Assembly: GCA_963853835.1 (NCBI GenBank)
Contig: OY970829.1
Coordinates: forward strand, 11,018,446-11,082,445
Length of the DNA stretch: 64,000 bases
From: Calendula officinalis
Taxonomy: Eukaryota > Streptophyta > Magnoliopsida > Asterales > Asteraceae
Direction: 5' to 3'
A model generated the notes under the pieces. It had not been told where the DNA came from. It saw nothing but the letters and a program-made list of their open reading frames with translations, and ran no database searches. How positions within the stretch are numbered: position 1 is the stretch's first letter; every line of letters begins with the position of its first letter. Below, piece by piece: positions 10,203-21,617 of this stretch. A program made the translations under genes and the position numbers.

Positions 10203-13110
10203 GTTCGGTGTGATGTGGTGCCCATGGATGCCTGTCATTTATTATTGGGTAGACCTTGGGAATATGACCGCAACATTACTCATTATGGGAGAACTAATGC
10301 TTATAGTTTTCTATTTGGAGGTGTGAAGATAACGTTGGTGCCTAGTAAACCCAAAGAAGTAGCCAACAAACCTACTGGTAATCTATTGACCCTTTCTTAG
10401 TTTGAAGACGATTTGGAGATGGGGAGTGATGTTTTTTATGCTCATAGGGAAGGAGGTTGTTGAAATAGTGAAATTCCTGATGACATGATTCCTTTACTTG
10501 AGGAATTTTCTGATGTTTTTCCTGATGAGTTGCCTTATGGGTGTTTCCACCTTTGTGTGACATCTAACATCACATTGATTTGGAACCTGGTTCACAATTG
10601 CCTAACAGGCCACATTACCGTATGAGTTCGGGGGAACATGAAGAGTTGCGATGGCGGGTTGAGGAGTTGGTTTCTAAAGGCCACGTTCGTGAAAGTATGA
10701 GCCCTTGTGCTGTTCCTGCTCTCTTAACGCCAAAGAAAGATGGCACATGGCGTATGTGTGTTGATAGTCGAGCCATCAACAAAATTACTATAAGATACAG
10801 GTTTCCTATTCCCCGACTTGATGATTTATTAGACCAGATTAGTGGTGCTACTATTTTTACGAAGTTGGATTTGAAGGGTGGGTATTACTAGATCCTTCTT
10901 AGGCCTGGTGATGAATGGAAAACTTCTTTCAAGACTCGGGAAGCATTGTATGAATGGTTGGTGATGCCATTTGGTTTATCAAACGCACCAAGCACATTTA
11001 TGCGTGTGATGAACCAATTGCTTAGGCCTTTTTATTGGGAAGTTTGTGGTTGTTTACTTTGATGATATTCTCATTTATAGTGCTTCTTTTAGCGAGCACC
11101 TTATCCATGTGAAACTGGTCCTAACTTTTCTCCGCAGGGACAGTTTCTATGCAGCCACGAAGAAGTGTGTTTTCATGACCCCTACAATTCTGTTTTTAGG
11201 GTATGTTGTTTTTGGTGAAGGAATACAGGTGGATGAGTCCAAAGTACGTAGCATCTGTTTAAGGGTGGCCAACTCCAACCACCATTACTGAAGTTCGCAG
11301 TTTTCATGACTTGCTTCTTTTTACAGGAGGTTCATCCCACATTTTAGCTCTATTATGGCCCCTATGACAGATTGTATGAAGTGGAAGACCTTTGTTTGGA
11401 TAGGGGGAGCAGAATTGGCTTTTTAGATTATAAAGGAAAGCTCACTACAGCACCAATTCTGGTATTGCCTGATTTTTCCCAAGTTTTTGAACTTCACACA
11501 GATGCCTAAAATGTTGGGATTAGAGGGGTCCTCAGTCAAGGAGGGCGGCATGTTGCCTATTTTAGTGAGAAATTGACGTGGCCAAAGTTGAGGTATAGTA
11601 CTTATGATCTTAAATTTTATGCGGTGGTCCAAGCTGTGAAGCATGGGCGTCATTATTTGTTTCATAAGGAATTTGTGTTATTTACCGATCATGATTCTTT
11701 AAGGCATATCCGCACTCAAGATATGGTATCACATATGCATGGGCGTTGGTTGGCATTTCTTGAAAAAGTTTACTTTTGTGGTAAAGCATAAAACATGTGT
11801 TTCGAATCGAGTTGTTGATGCCTTAAGTAGGAGGAGTAATCTTCTCGTAGCTATGCGAGTTGATGTACCCGGGCTAGATGTTATTCGTGATCAGTTAACT
11901 ATTGATCCTTATTTTTGTGATATTATGTAGGATGTCCAATCTGGGCAAAAGTCTGATTTTTAGTTGCATGATGGATTTTTGTTTAAAGGGAATCAATTAT
12001 GTATTCCTGATTCCAGTCTTCATTTGAAAATTATTAAGGAACTACATGGTGAAGGGCATGTTGGTCGGGATCGCACTTTACAGTTGGTGCAAAGTTCTTA
12101 TTTCTGGCCTACAATGAGGAAGAAAGTGGATCGCTATGTCAAGCGATGTTGTATTTTCCAGGTTTCTAAAGGGCCAACTACTAATGCGGGGCTCTATATG
12201 CCTTTGCCTGTTCCTTTTTAGCCATGGGTTGATGTTAGCATGGATCCTGTATTGGGCTTACCTCGAACTCAACGGGTTAATGATTCTATTTTTGTTGTGG
12301 TTGACCGTTTTTCTAAAATGGTGCACTTTATCCCATGCAAGAAGACAACAGATGCAGTTTGTGTGGCCCAACTATACTTTCGAGATGTATATCGTTTGCA
12401 TGGTTTGCTTTCTTCTATTGTTTCTAATCGTGACACTCGATTTTTTAGTCATTTTTGGTGTAGTTTGTGGAAGATGGTGAATACTCTACTCAATTTTAGT
12501 GGTGCTTATCATCCTCAAACTGATAGGCAAACTCAAGTTGTTAACCGATCACTTGGTAATTTGTTGAGGTGTTTAGTGTGATCATGTTAAGGCATGGGAT
12601 TAGAAGTTGTGCCAAGCTGAGTTTGCACATAATCATGCTGTTAATCGTAGCACTGGGTTTAGTCCATTCCAGGTGGTTTATTCTGCTCAACCACGTGGGC
12701 CTCTTGATTTAATGACGACTCCTGTTTCTACTTCTGTTCCAAAAAATGTGCAGGATTTTGTTGAAGGGTTACATGAAGTTTATAAAAATGTTCGTGACAA
12801 TATGGTTCAGGGTAACTCCAAGTACAAAAAGGATGCTGATCAGACTCGAAGGCATGTGGATTTTGAGGCGGGTGATTTTGTGTTGGCTGTTTTGACTAAG
12901 GATCGTTTTTCGGTGGGTGACTATAACAAGTTGTCAGCCAAGAAGATTGGCCCAGTGGAGATTGTAGAGAAAATTAACTCCAATGCTTAGCTAGCCATGT
13001 TCAATGTTCTGATGTGTTTAATGTGAAACATTTGTTGCCTTATCATGGTGATTCTTATGATGATGAGCTTGCTGTGAATTCGAGGTCGAATTTTGTCTAT
13101 CCATGGGGAA
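10203..13110 (+). pseudogene. Ty3/gypsy pol, copy A, heavily decayed
   Basis: Gypsy-type polyprotein remnants in order: a protease-to-RT linker with CHLLLGRPWEYDRN (10215-10400); the RT start with PNRPHYRMS and [26 protein letters not shown] (10580-10891); RT with YFDDILIYS (about 11055); RNase H with the TDHDSLRH motif (about 11685); the zinc-binding integrase region GEGHVGRDRTL (about 12050); the integrase core with [26 protein letters not shown] and AYHPQTD (12300-12530); and a C-terminal GDFVLAVLTKDRFSVGDYN segment with KIGPVEIVEKIN (to 12990). Frames change repeatedly and there are stops, including TAA at 10565 and TAG at 10889. The 5' part of the element is missing; homology starts at GTTCGGTGTGATG. 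The 3' LTR follows directly. Confidence 0.9.
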
Positions 13111-13637
13111 TGATGCAGGCCGAATAGATGAGCGGGCCATTTTGTTTCTTGAGGCCCAAGATCATGTTAGAAAAGAGGCCTTACTGAAACGGACATTACT
13201 TTTAGCTCGGGTCGCCATTTCAGGCCCACGAGTAATCAAATCGAAGCTCGAGACGAAGGCTACGACGTGATAAACTGCCGTAGGCGGGTTACCCAACTAT
13301 CCGGCCCAAAACGCTGTTTTTGGACACTTTATTTGCATTTTAGTGTTTTTTCTTTAATTTTGCAAACTTTATTTAGGCCCAGTTTTCGGTCGTTTGTCAT
13401 TTTAGGCCCATTCAAAATTCTGGGCCATATTTAAAGTGTATTTTGTTGATTGGAATAATCAGTTGAATATTTTATGAAAATTGAGTTTTTCTCTCCCAAA
13501 ACTTGTTCTTGAGTTTGAACATCATTTGTAAACCAATTCACGGTATTCTTAGGAATCAACGTGTTTTGGGTTAGGTTAATCCGGTATTCTTTGAATCAAC
13601 GAATACTAATCTATACTATCGTTTTTACTCTACATCA
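13111..13637 (+). repeat. 3' LTR of gypsy copy A (family founder for the window)
   Basis: It starts TGATGCAGGCC right after a purine tract (ATGGGGAA) and ends CTACATCA, so the ends form the inverted repeat TGATG/CATCA. Related copies lie at 28731-29246 (inverted), 30006-30119 plus 35057-35439, 51541-52007 and 53905-54416. Shared internal landmarks are GGCCCA-rich stretches, GAAGCTCGAGACGAAGGC and the GGTATTC...AATCAACG pair near the 3' end. Confidence 0.88.
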
Positions 13638-14316
13638 CAAAGGAAGATTGACGTTAATACCTGCTTGAACTAAGGTTTCATATTATTAGAGGGCACAACC
13701 CAATTATGTAAATGAGACAATGTCCATTAGGGTTTATACTTGCTATTTATATGAGGACTTGTAATGCTTTTGGGAATTAATCAAAATGCATTTCTCCGTT
13801 CATTGTTTAACACATATGTCGTAAATTTTTTGCGGCGACACCACGGAAATTTGAAGGGAAATTAGCGGGCCTAATTATCGTGGGGATTACGTAGGTTAGG
13901 TATAGTCCTTATGGACCTCCTTCCTTAAACTACTTTTCGGGTTAACTAGTTAGTTTTTATACTTAGATCCTTATGTTTATGCTATGTATAGCGTAGAGCC
14001 CTCATTGTAATAATGTTAATTATCTGTACGTACTCTGTTTATATTGATTAATGCAAGACACATTAATAACGGGGATTCCACAAAATTAACATAGAGCTTC
14101 AAGGTGTTCATAATTAGGGGAAGCGTGATATTGTATCATTATAAGACACTTGCAAATGTTAAAATCACATGTACTGCATTCATATTGAAATGTACCAACG
14201 GATTTATAGGAAGCACTAACTAACCTACTATTGAAAATCACATTCTGTTCAAAACATATGTGTAACATACAGGAAATCTGCAAGTCGTACGTACTTTTTA
14301 TTATGATTTGTACATG
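13638..14316. other. Spacer without recognisable gene
   Basis: AT-rich sequence after the gypsy LTR. I see no ORF, tRNA or repeat family that I can name. Confidence 0.5.
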
Positions 14317-14407
14317 TCTGTTCAACAGATCGGTACACGATCTGTTCAACAGCAGTTGTACCGATTTGTTCAACAAATCAGTACACGATCTGTTCAACAA
14401 ATCGGTA
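14317..14407. repeat. Palindromic tandem repeat, four units
   Basis: Four near-palindromic cores (GATCTGTTCAACAGATC or GATTTGTTCAACAAATC type) lie within 91 bp, joined by GGTACAC or similar. The arms of each are complementary around a central CAA or A, so the array can form hairpins. Short ORFs on both strands here come from the repeat. Confidence 0.8.
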
Positions 14408-14539
14408 GCATAAAAAAGCTAGCTAGTTTGTGGGAAACAAATTTCGATAGGCGTTCACTAGTATCGTATGCCTCGAAATAAGTCAAATAACCCTATTAGT
14501 CTCCAATTTCAAGATGGTTCCACCTGTTTGTTATGTTGT

Positions 14540-14740
14540 CTATATAACTATATAAGCACCAGCCCTTTTATCGATACCAGGCTCGGCCACCCAACGAACT
14601 CCATCTTGATCACTTGGGAAAACTTTGTAAGCTTTTATAGAATCATCCCATACATCTTCTTGATCTCCTCGAGCCTTCTTAGTCTTGAAAATGTTGAGAA
14701 TCGCAAACGAAGTTTTCTTTTGCCAACTATTTTTGCCCAT
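14540..14740 (-). CDS. Small plant-specific protein of unknown function (WVAEPGID family), 66 aa
   Basis: ATG at 14740-14738, stop TAG at 14542-14540. The protein begins with a basic, amphipathic stretch (MGKNSWQKKTSF, then ILNIFKTKKARG), followed by WDDSIKAYKVFPSDQDGVR and the conserved WVAEPGIDKRAGAYI. It is a clear paralogue of the 80-residue protein at 45522-45764: same length of N-terminus, same WDD...AYKV.PS..DGV.WVAEPGID core. I recognise this as a small plant family of uncharacterised proteins in which a Phe-Ile-rich C-terminal end usually follows; here the protein stops 12 residues earlier than its paralogue, so it may be C-terminally truncated. There is no signal peptide or membrane segment. 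The longer plus-strand frame over it (14468-14836) is its shadow. Expression is unknown. Confidence 0.7.
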   Translation of the reverse strand: MGKNSWQKKTSFAILNIFKTKKARGDQEDVWDDSIKAYKVFPSDQDGVRWVAEPGIDKRAGAYIVI

Positions 14741-15092
14741 GCCCTATTCTTCAATCCTTTGGTCCTTGTTTTCCCTCCAATGCTTTGGAAGGAGAAGTTG
14801 ATAGTGATATATGAAAATGTTGGTTGTGTGGTATGACAATCAAGTTTTAGGTCAAATTTATACTAGTTGATGAAGGGGTATCATTTACAAAAAAGGGAAT
14901 CAAAGATAGTACAACCTTGAGTTGGCAGGACTTGATATTAAATTGTTACAAATTTTCAAATGAAAAGGAAGATTAAAGGAAAGTTATAAGAATTAAAAAG
15001 TAATGGTAAAGTGTAAAGGGAAAATGAGACAAGATGCTATTATGCACGACCCCTGGTTGTTGGTACTTATTAGTATTGATGGATAATTATTA

Positions 15093-15305
15093 CTCGCTCC
15101 GTCGCTTAATAAAGTTCTCATTTTTATCAAAATATTTGTCCCAAAATAAAGTTCTCATTTCACAAATTATAGGAATCCACTCAATAAAATAATATTATTA
15201 TCATGTACTTCACCACTAACTATCTTTTAAAAACATTTTCTCTCTCCAAAATACCCTTATATTTTAAATATTATATAAAAACTTATATATGACTATTATT
15301 ATAGA
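15093..15305. mobile_element. Truncated Stowaway-like MITE
   Basis: It begins CTCGCTCCGTCGCTTAATAA after a TA and closely matches the reverse complement of the right half of the Stowaway element at 28091-28353, including CACCACTAACTATC and the ATAAAGTTCTCATTTC pair. The other end is missing. Confidence 0.7.
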
Positions 15306-15643
15306 AATGAATTAAATAATTCAAGTATGAGGAATTCCATGGGAGTTTATGTCACATGAATAACCATTATGCTATAAAATCAAATTTAAGCTGCTTAACT
15401 GGATACAACAAATCTACATTTCTGATTAAAAGATCAAATCAATTCGTGAGAAATACAATCGCTGGATTTCAAAAATAAATACATACGTGCAATTAAGCTA
15501 GATAAAAAGTTGGGGAAATATTCAAAAGATAGGAAAAAGGGGATAAAAACTAAAAAAAAAAAACACCTATTAGGTAAATATTTCTCAAATCACACCTATT
15601 TGGTAAATATTTATTTTCAAAACTCCATTTTAGTAAAAAAAAA
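15306..15643. other. AT-rich spacer
   Basis: Nothing recognisable apart from an imperfect duplication of an ATTNGGTAAATATTT motif at about 15569 and 15599. Confidence 0.4.
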
Positions 15644-15885
15644 CTCCATAAAAAATTTACATTTCATTTGGGCACAATCTTTTCGGAGACAGTTAGTGGT
15701 GGGGTCCTTTGTATTACTTTTGATTTAAATATAAGGTAAGATTGAAGAGAGAAGGTGTTTTATTGGTGGAATGATTAGTAATAATATTATTTTATTATGT
15801 GGACCCCCAAATTTGAGAAATGTAAACTTTTTTGTGGGATAAAATTTTAAGAAGAAATGTAAACTTTTTTGTGGGATGTAGGGAG
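15644..15885. mobile_element. Degenerate Stowaway-like MITE
   Basis: The right end is TTTTTTGTGGGATGTAGGGAG followed by TA, and the left end begins ACTCCATAAAAAATTTACATTTC. The middle has AGTTAGTGGTGGGG and a TAATAATATTATTTTATTATGTGGACCC stretch, as in the other MITEs of this group in the window. The left end has decayed. Confidence 0.65.
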
Positions 15886-16214
15886 TATTAGACAAGTGAT
15901 CATACGATTTTTAAGTGACAAGTTATTATTTGTGGTTTTATTTTTATGGTAAATCATTATTTACAATCTATACTTGTTATACCCTAATTAAGTAAAAAAT
16001 ATGTAATCGGTGTAATCCTTCAATTCTTTTCCTGATTCCGTCTCTAAGACTGGCGTAATGGGTGACCAGTAACCCGGTCGTAACCACCACCTAAACCCAC
16101 CCTGACGCGTCCCTTGCGTTACACCAGAGCAACTCGACGTGTCCCCTGAGGTGAATGGTCGAGTAGGCGACCTATAGTCAATTAGTGGTCGCCTCTTTCT
16201 TTACCCCTCTTTCT

Positions 16215-16216
<2 letters not shown>

Positions 16217-16297
<81 letters not shown>
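16217..16297. repeat. (AT)n microsatellite
   Basis: About 40 AT units directly abutting the left end of the inverted-repeat element that follows. Confidence 0.95.
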
Positions 16298-16299
<2 letters not shown>

Positions 16300-17640
16300 T
16301 GAAGGTTCATGCGAGAAGTGATTTTTTTTGCGAGAAGTGCGAGAAGCGATCTTGCCCATTAGATAAACAGATCAAAGGCTAGGATTAAAGATGACAATTT
16401 TGTAAATAAGTCATTATTAATGGATTAAATTAAAAGGCTTGAAGGGTAATTTTGTAAACTTATCTAATCTCCCATTTTTTTCTCTCCCCCTAAAATCTCT
16501 CCCCGTTTTATAACCACCTTCAATCGAAACCCTACCCTCATTTTCGTTCCTAGTAGTTCTATGGACGCTTTACAGAGATGAGTTGTGAATTAAAGCTACA
16601 CAGGTATCTCATCTCCTCATTTTTCATTTCTTTAAAAATCGCCTAAACATCTCATGGAATTGTAAATTTATTATGCATTTAAATTGGTTATTAATGTTAG
16701 GTATCACATATCCTCATTTCTCATTTATTTAAAAATCGCATAAACATTTGATGAAATTGTAAATTTATTATGCATTTAAATTGAATATTAATGTTAGTCA
16801 TCTCTTATCCTCATTTCTTTTAAGTTTTTAGAAACATCGAATGAATTTTTAAATTTAATATGCATTTTAATTGATTATTAATGTTAGGTTTTGGTGATTA
16901 CGGAATGAAGAATGTTAAAGGGGGAGGTTTATTGTAGTGATACAATACAATCTATATACGACTTTGTTGATTCCTCAAGTTGCAAGACGTCGTCTGTTCG
17001 ATTTTGAAGATGTTGTCAGATCTGTGTCAAATATACATTAGTGAACATGTTGTTCATTGATGTCGTAGGTGAATGAATTGGTCTGCGTTGGTGATTTAAT
17101 TAGTCAATTATGCTTACTTTTTTAGAGATTTATTTGTGATTTGATCGTGCTTTAACATTGATATAATCAGAAGATAATGATTTGTGATAGTGCTTTAACT
17201 AGTCAATTGTGTTCATTTGTGATCTATGTTCATTTGTGATTTGTGTTCATTTATAATTTATAAAATTTGTATTCACAGGTGAACACAGTATGGGTTGTTC
17301 ATCATTTTTGGTTGTTCACCGGTGAAACTGTACAATTTGTTCATCTAGGTTTGGTTATTAGGTTCCCTATCCGGGTTGTTCAGTAGTGAACAACGATGTA
17401 CCTGTAAAGTTCCCCGTGACGGTGACGGTTCCAAACAATAGTTTTCCGGCGAAATTAAATATGGAAACTATTAATTATTTTAATTTAATTCATTTAATTG
17501 CCAAAATTAAAAAAAAAAGTTAAAAAGACAATTATACCCTTACATATTAAAATTTTAATTATAATAAATGAGTGGCCAGGATTAGTTCTCGCATTTCTCG
17601 CAAAAAAAAGTGGGATCGAGTGAGGACTCTTTTTCCGGTT
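16298..17640. mobile_element. Non-autonomous inverted-repeat DNA element, unclassified
   Basis: TTGCGAGAAGTGCGAGAA at 16328-16345 is matched in inverted orientation by TTCTCGCATTTCTCGCAA at 17586-17603 (one mismatch), extending through an 8-bp T-run/A-run. The interior, about 1.3 kb, has no ORF but contains 5'UTR-like CT-rich sequence (16480-16560), an ATGGACGCTTTACAG stretch and a duplicated 70-bp module (ATCCTCATTTCTCATTT... at about 16605, 16705 and 16800). The superfamily is not clear. Insertion beside (AT)n is shared with the element at 58978-60885. Confidence 0.55.
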
Positions 17641-18079
17641 AGGATTGCGAGGACAATTTTCGTCCACTCATCTTCAAAAGGGCATAAATGTCATTTTCGA
17701 ACCCCCCCCCCTTCCTCCTTTTGCCACTTGTCCTCTTATAATTGGAAGTAGGTTTTTTCCCCCGCACTTTGTTTTTCGACCATAACTTTTTTTTATTTGT
17801 AAAATAAAAAATCTAAAAATACCAAAAATTTTAAAATTAAATTTTCTACAAAATGAGTATAGTCATGAAAATTTGAAAAAAAAAATGATCCAAAATTGAC
17901 AATGATCCATAAGTAACAAAATGATCCAAAAATTAACAATAGTACAAAAGTAAACAAAATGATCATGAATGAACAAAATGATCAAAAATTATATATGATA
18001 TATTATTTGACTAATTATTTATACAAAATTATGTTTATGTAAGATTAACAATGAACCAAAATTAACAAAATGATCCAAA
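17641..18079. other. Spacer with C-run and AT-rich minisatellite
   Basis: A C10 run lies at about 17702. A loose repeat of AACAAAATGATCCAAAA-type units lies at 17880-18080, immediately before gypsy copy B. Confidence 0.6.
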
Positions 18080-18830
18080 AAGAAGTTTTCCATTCATCAC
18101 CAGGCCTAAGAAGGATCTAGTAATACCCACCCTTCAAATCCAACTTCGTAAAAATAGTAGCACCACTAATCTGGTCTAATAAATCATCAAGTCGGGGAAT
18201 AGGAAACCTGTATCTTATAGTAATTTTGTTGATGGCTCGACTATCAACACACATACGCCATGTGCCATCTTTCTTTGGCGTTAATAGAGCAGGAACAGCA
18301 CAAGGGCTCATACTTTCACGAACGTGGCCTTTAGAAACCAACTCCTCAACCTGCCATCGCAACTCTTCATGTTCCCCCGAACTCATACGGTAATGTGGCC
18401 TGTTAGGCAATTGTGAACCAGGTTCCAAGTCAATGTGATGTTAGATGTCACGCAAAGGTGGAAACACCCATAAGGCAACTCATCAGGAAAAACATCAGAA
18501 AATTCCTCAAGTAAAGGAATCATGTCATCAGGAATTTCACTATTTCAACAACCTCCTTCCTTATGAGCATAAAAACATCACTCCCCATCTCCAAATCGTC
18601 TTCAAACTAAGAAATGGTCAATAGATTACCAGTAGGTTTGTTGGCTACTTCTTTGGGTTTACTAGGCACCAACGTTATCTTCACACCTCCAAATAGAAAA
18701 CTATAAGCATTAGTTCTCCCATAATGAGTAATGTTGCGGTCATATTCCCAAGGTCTACCCAATAATAAATGACAGGCATCCATGGGCACCACATCACACC
18801 GAACATCATCCTTATAAGTTGTTCCCACAG
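18080..18830 (-). pseudogene. Ty3/gypsy pol fragment, copy B (inverted relative to copy A)
   Basis: On the minus strand it reads TTYKDDVRCDVVPMDACHLL and LGRPWEYDRN (18607-18894), then [18 protein letters not shown] and the RT segment ending in LKGGYY (18117-18428). It is almost identical to copy A at 10203-10914. It extends about 30 codons further upstream than copy A does, but stops at the equivalent of A's GAAAACTTCTTT. It shares with copy A a TAG after GGYY, a TAA in the RDI-HH motif and the same frame break between DELPYG and the RT start. Confidence 0.88.
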
Positions 18831-20315
18831 AAAATGTTCTATTATTATTATATTTACTTTTTACTTTTTTATTAAAACTATTTTCTAAAACCAACCAAAA
18901 TATTATTATCTTTTTCTACACTTGTTTATGTGATAGAAGTAAGCCAACTCTTGTTTTCCCTTGGGTTCGAATATAAATTTGGTACTACCATTAAGGCTAT
19001 ACTATATGGTGAGTTCACTGCTCTCGTGTGTGTAAAACGCTATTTGTTAATACCATTAAAACTAGGAAGTGTGAGTGAAGTGACGCCTCATTCATCCATT
19101 ATAATTCTATAATAAAAACGCACACCAACATATCTCTCACTAGTCACGACATACCTATTTGCTTAATAATCCAATCACTTCTTTTATTAGTATATGTTTT
19201 TACTAATAGATACTCATTATTGTATCATCTTCGTCATATTCTTTATTAGTACATTTCACTAATAAGGGCTCAATATCATATTCTTTTAGTCAGTATCTTT
19301 ACTAATACATCTTATTAATAAAGGGTCATTAATCATTATGTATTATCATGCTTACTTGAAAAATTATCAACCATATTAACTATATTCTAATGATATGTCA
19401 TACACACTTTCTTATCTTTTCAATTACTATCTTTACTAAAATACTATTTACTAAAGACTCATGAAATTACACAACAAGTAGTCCATTCGAAAACTCAACA
19501 ATCAAATTATTAAAATAAATATTTACAACTATGTACTCAGTTAAAAAGTTCACATGTACTCACCTTAGCGAAAGCTTAATCCAATCGTGTTTCTTGAACA
19601 CAATCCTTACTTTTCAGCAAACTGGTTGACCTCCAATCTTTCAATGGATTCCCTAATATAATAACCATCACAAGGGTGATATCATCAGCCACTAATATTA
19701 AGTCTCACAACAATAGCTAGTCACTAACACCCTTTTCCCCAAATTTTGGTGACATTCAATACCCTAGGTTTTCATAAATCTTAAGACTATCACAACAAGA
19801 TGTTATGACATGTTTTTCCATCCATGATAAACCCTCAAACTAGGGTGTACAACTTTTCAACATTAATCCCAAATCTAATAACTAAGAGTTTAGATATACC
19901 TTTAATCTCCAACAAGGAATGAAGATACACAAGAGTTAAGGTGAAAATCTGCTCTAAATACCCCTCTGGACTCGAAATTCATACTCACACTTTGTGAGAG
20001 AAGTTTGGGTTTGAAAATGTGTTCAAAATGACCCTTTCTCGGCCTTTAACTGCTGCACGCCTCGGATGACGCGACCACACACTCGACGAGTCGCGACAGC
20101 GCCCCCGCGCCCGCTTGCGCAGTGACATAACCCGTTCTAGTCCCTCGGTCGTTTCTTTCTCACATCGCTTTGATCCCCCTTCGCGTTCCTCGACCACCGC
20201 TCGCGCCTAGCGCTCCCGAACGCGACACGCTCAATTATCACCATATTATACACAATATTTCTATTTAGTTTATGAATCCAAATTTACGGTCGTTATAGGC
20301 TGGGCGGCGGCGGTG
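18831..20315. other. Spacer, probably old LTR-element debris
   Basis: No gene is seen. ACTCACCTTAGCGAAAGCTTA at about 19559 resembles a motif found in the chromovirus-type LTRs at 28630 and 30910, so part of 19400-20290 may be decayed LTR. A short GC-rich patch lies at 20035-20230. Confidence 0.35.
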
Positions 20316-20540
20316 TTATAGTGTGGTTGTGCGGCGGAACAGTGGTGGTTGGTACGTTGGTGGCTGGAGATTTTTTAGGAGCTGTAATATTTCCGCAAAC
20401 TGATTGTCTGCATCGATTTCATTTTTGTCAGTTGATTCTTGCATACGATCAGAACGTTTCGATGCTTCTTCCTGGTAATTGGCCATCTCGGTTTTGAACT
20501 GAGATAACTCAGCATCAACCTCGGCCTCTTTCTTCGACAT
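20316..20540 (-). pseudogene. Gag N-terminus of a minus-strand LTR retrotransposon
   Basis: ATG at 20540-20538 encodes 74 residues beginning MSKKEAEVDAELSQFKTEM, with a Glu/Lys/Gln-rich coiled-coil-like N-terminus as in many gypsy Gag proteins, and ends in a short Pro/Tyr tail before an in-frame stop. It lies just inside a primer-site-like sequence and an LTR on the same strand, which is the expected position of gag. The capsid and all of pol are missing. The frame at 20375-20590 is a shadow. Confidence 0.6.
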
Positions 20541-20577
20541 CTTGATTCAAATGATCTCACATATGGCAGGAATGATA

Positions 20578-20589
20578 GCTGCGATACCA
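20578..20589 (-). other. Primer-binding-site-like sequence
   Basis: On the minus strand TGGTATCGCAGC, differing from the standard TGGTATCAGAGC at two positions. It sits two bases inside the LTR end at 20592 and about 40 bases before the gag start. Confidence 0.65.
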
Positions 20590-20591
20590 AT

Positions 20592-21050
20592 TGATACGAT
20601 CCAACTAGAAATCAAATAAACAAAGAATAAAAGATAGGATATAACCTAATTTTGAGAGGTCGATAAGCTCTCCCACATGTTACTTTCGAGAGGTAAACCA
20701 ACTCTCCACGGTATCAAAACCAATTCATAATATTATTTATCATAAAAAATACAAACTCTAAACCCCTATTTATAGGTCTCTAGATAAGATAGATTCCTAA
20801 TCAAATTCAAATTCAAATTCCTAATCTCTATCTAAAATAAAACATTTCTTGTAAATAAATGGATTTAAACTAAATATTATCTAATCTAATCTAATAATAA
20901 TAATAAAATAACCATAATAATTATCTTGTATAATTATTATGGTTTGTATTGCTATTTTAAGTAATCACATCGAATCAGGGTTCTATTCACATCGAATAAT
21001 AATGACCAAGAACACAATATTAATTGTAATCCATGTCTCTTCACAAATCA
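20592..21050 (-). repeat. 5' LTR of the minus-strand element
   Basis: On the minus strand it ends ...GTTGGATCGTATCA directly before the primer site and has a CCTATAAATAGGGG TATA region at about 20768-20780. The upstream edge is not defined by any visible repeat; 21050 is a guess. Confidence 0.5.
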
Positions 21051-21228
21051 AGAGTTTCCTACCAAACGAACTATTAAATTATTCGGGAGGCAAATCCGTG
21101 TAACCGGGTATGTGTTACGGTCCCAAGTTTGTGACCGAGTTACAAGATGGTTAATAATGAAATATGTGTCTTGATATTTATGAGATTTTCTAGCTTGACA
21201 ACCTATTCTATAAACGGGTTTGTTAATA

Positions 21229-21608
21229 GGGATAATTGCTTTTATATCCATGTACTTCTAAACTTTGTAATTGTTTTCATATCCTTCTAAATCTTTAAAA
21301 CTCTCTTTTATGTCCAAAAACCTATTTTAATATTTATTAAATCATTATAATATCAATAATTATCAAAAATGTATGCAATATATATGTTGATTATGTATTA
21401 AAAATCAAGTTTATTTGCCTGTATTATAGATATTATCATGACTTAATAAATAATAAAATAGGTTTTTGGACATAAAAAAGAGTTTTAAAGATTTCGAAGG
21501 ATATGAAGGTAATTATAAAGTTTAGAAGGACATAGAGATAATTAATGAATTTGAGAAGGATATAGAATTAATTTATGAATTTTACAAAGATATAAAAGCA
21601 ATTATCTC
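21229..21608. mobile_element. Fold-back MITE, Mutator-like (380 bp)
   Basis: The ends are GGGATAATTGCTTTTATATC and GATATAAAAGCAATTATCTC. About 90 bp of each arm pair imperfectly, including CTCTTTTATGTCCAAAAACC against its complement near 21460. The flanks TTGTTAATA (21220-21228) and TTATTAATA (21609-21617) match in 8 of 9 bases, fitting a 9-bp Mutator-type target duplication. Confidence 0.8.
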
Positions 21609-21617
21609 TTATTAATA

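Noticed and set aside
14468..14836. 122-codon plus-strand frame
   Set aside because: Runs antisense across the WVAEPGID gene, whose paralogue at 45522 confirms the minus-strand reading.
19985..20197. Arg-rich 70-codon minus frame
   Set aside because: GC-rich patch without domain, start context or homologue that I can recognise.
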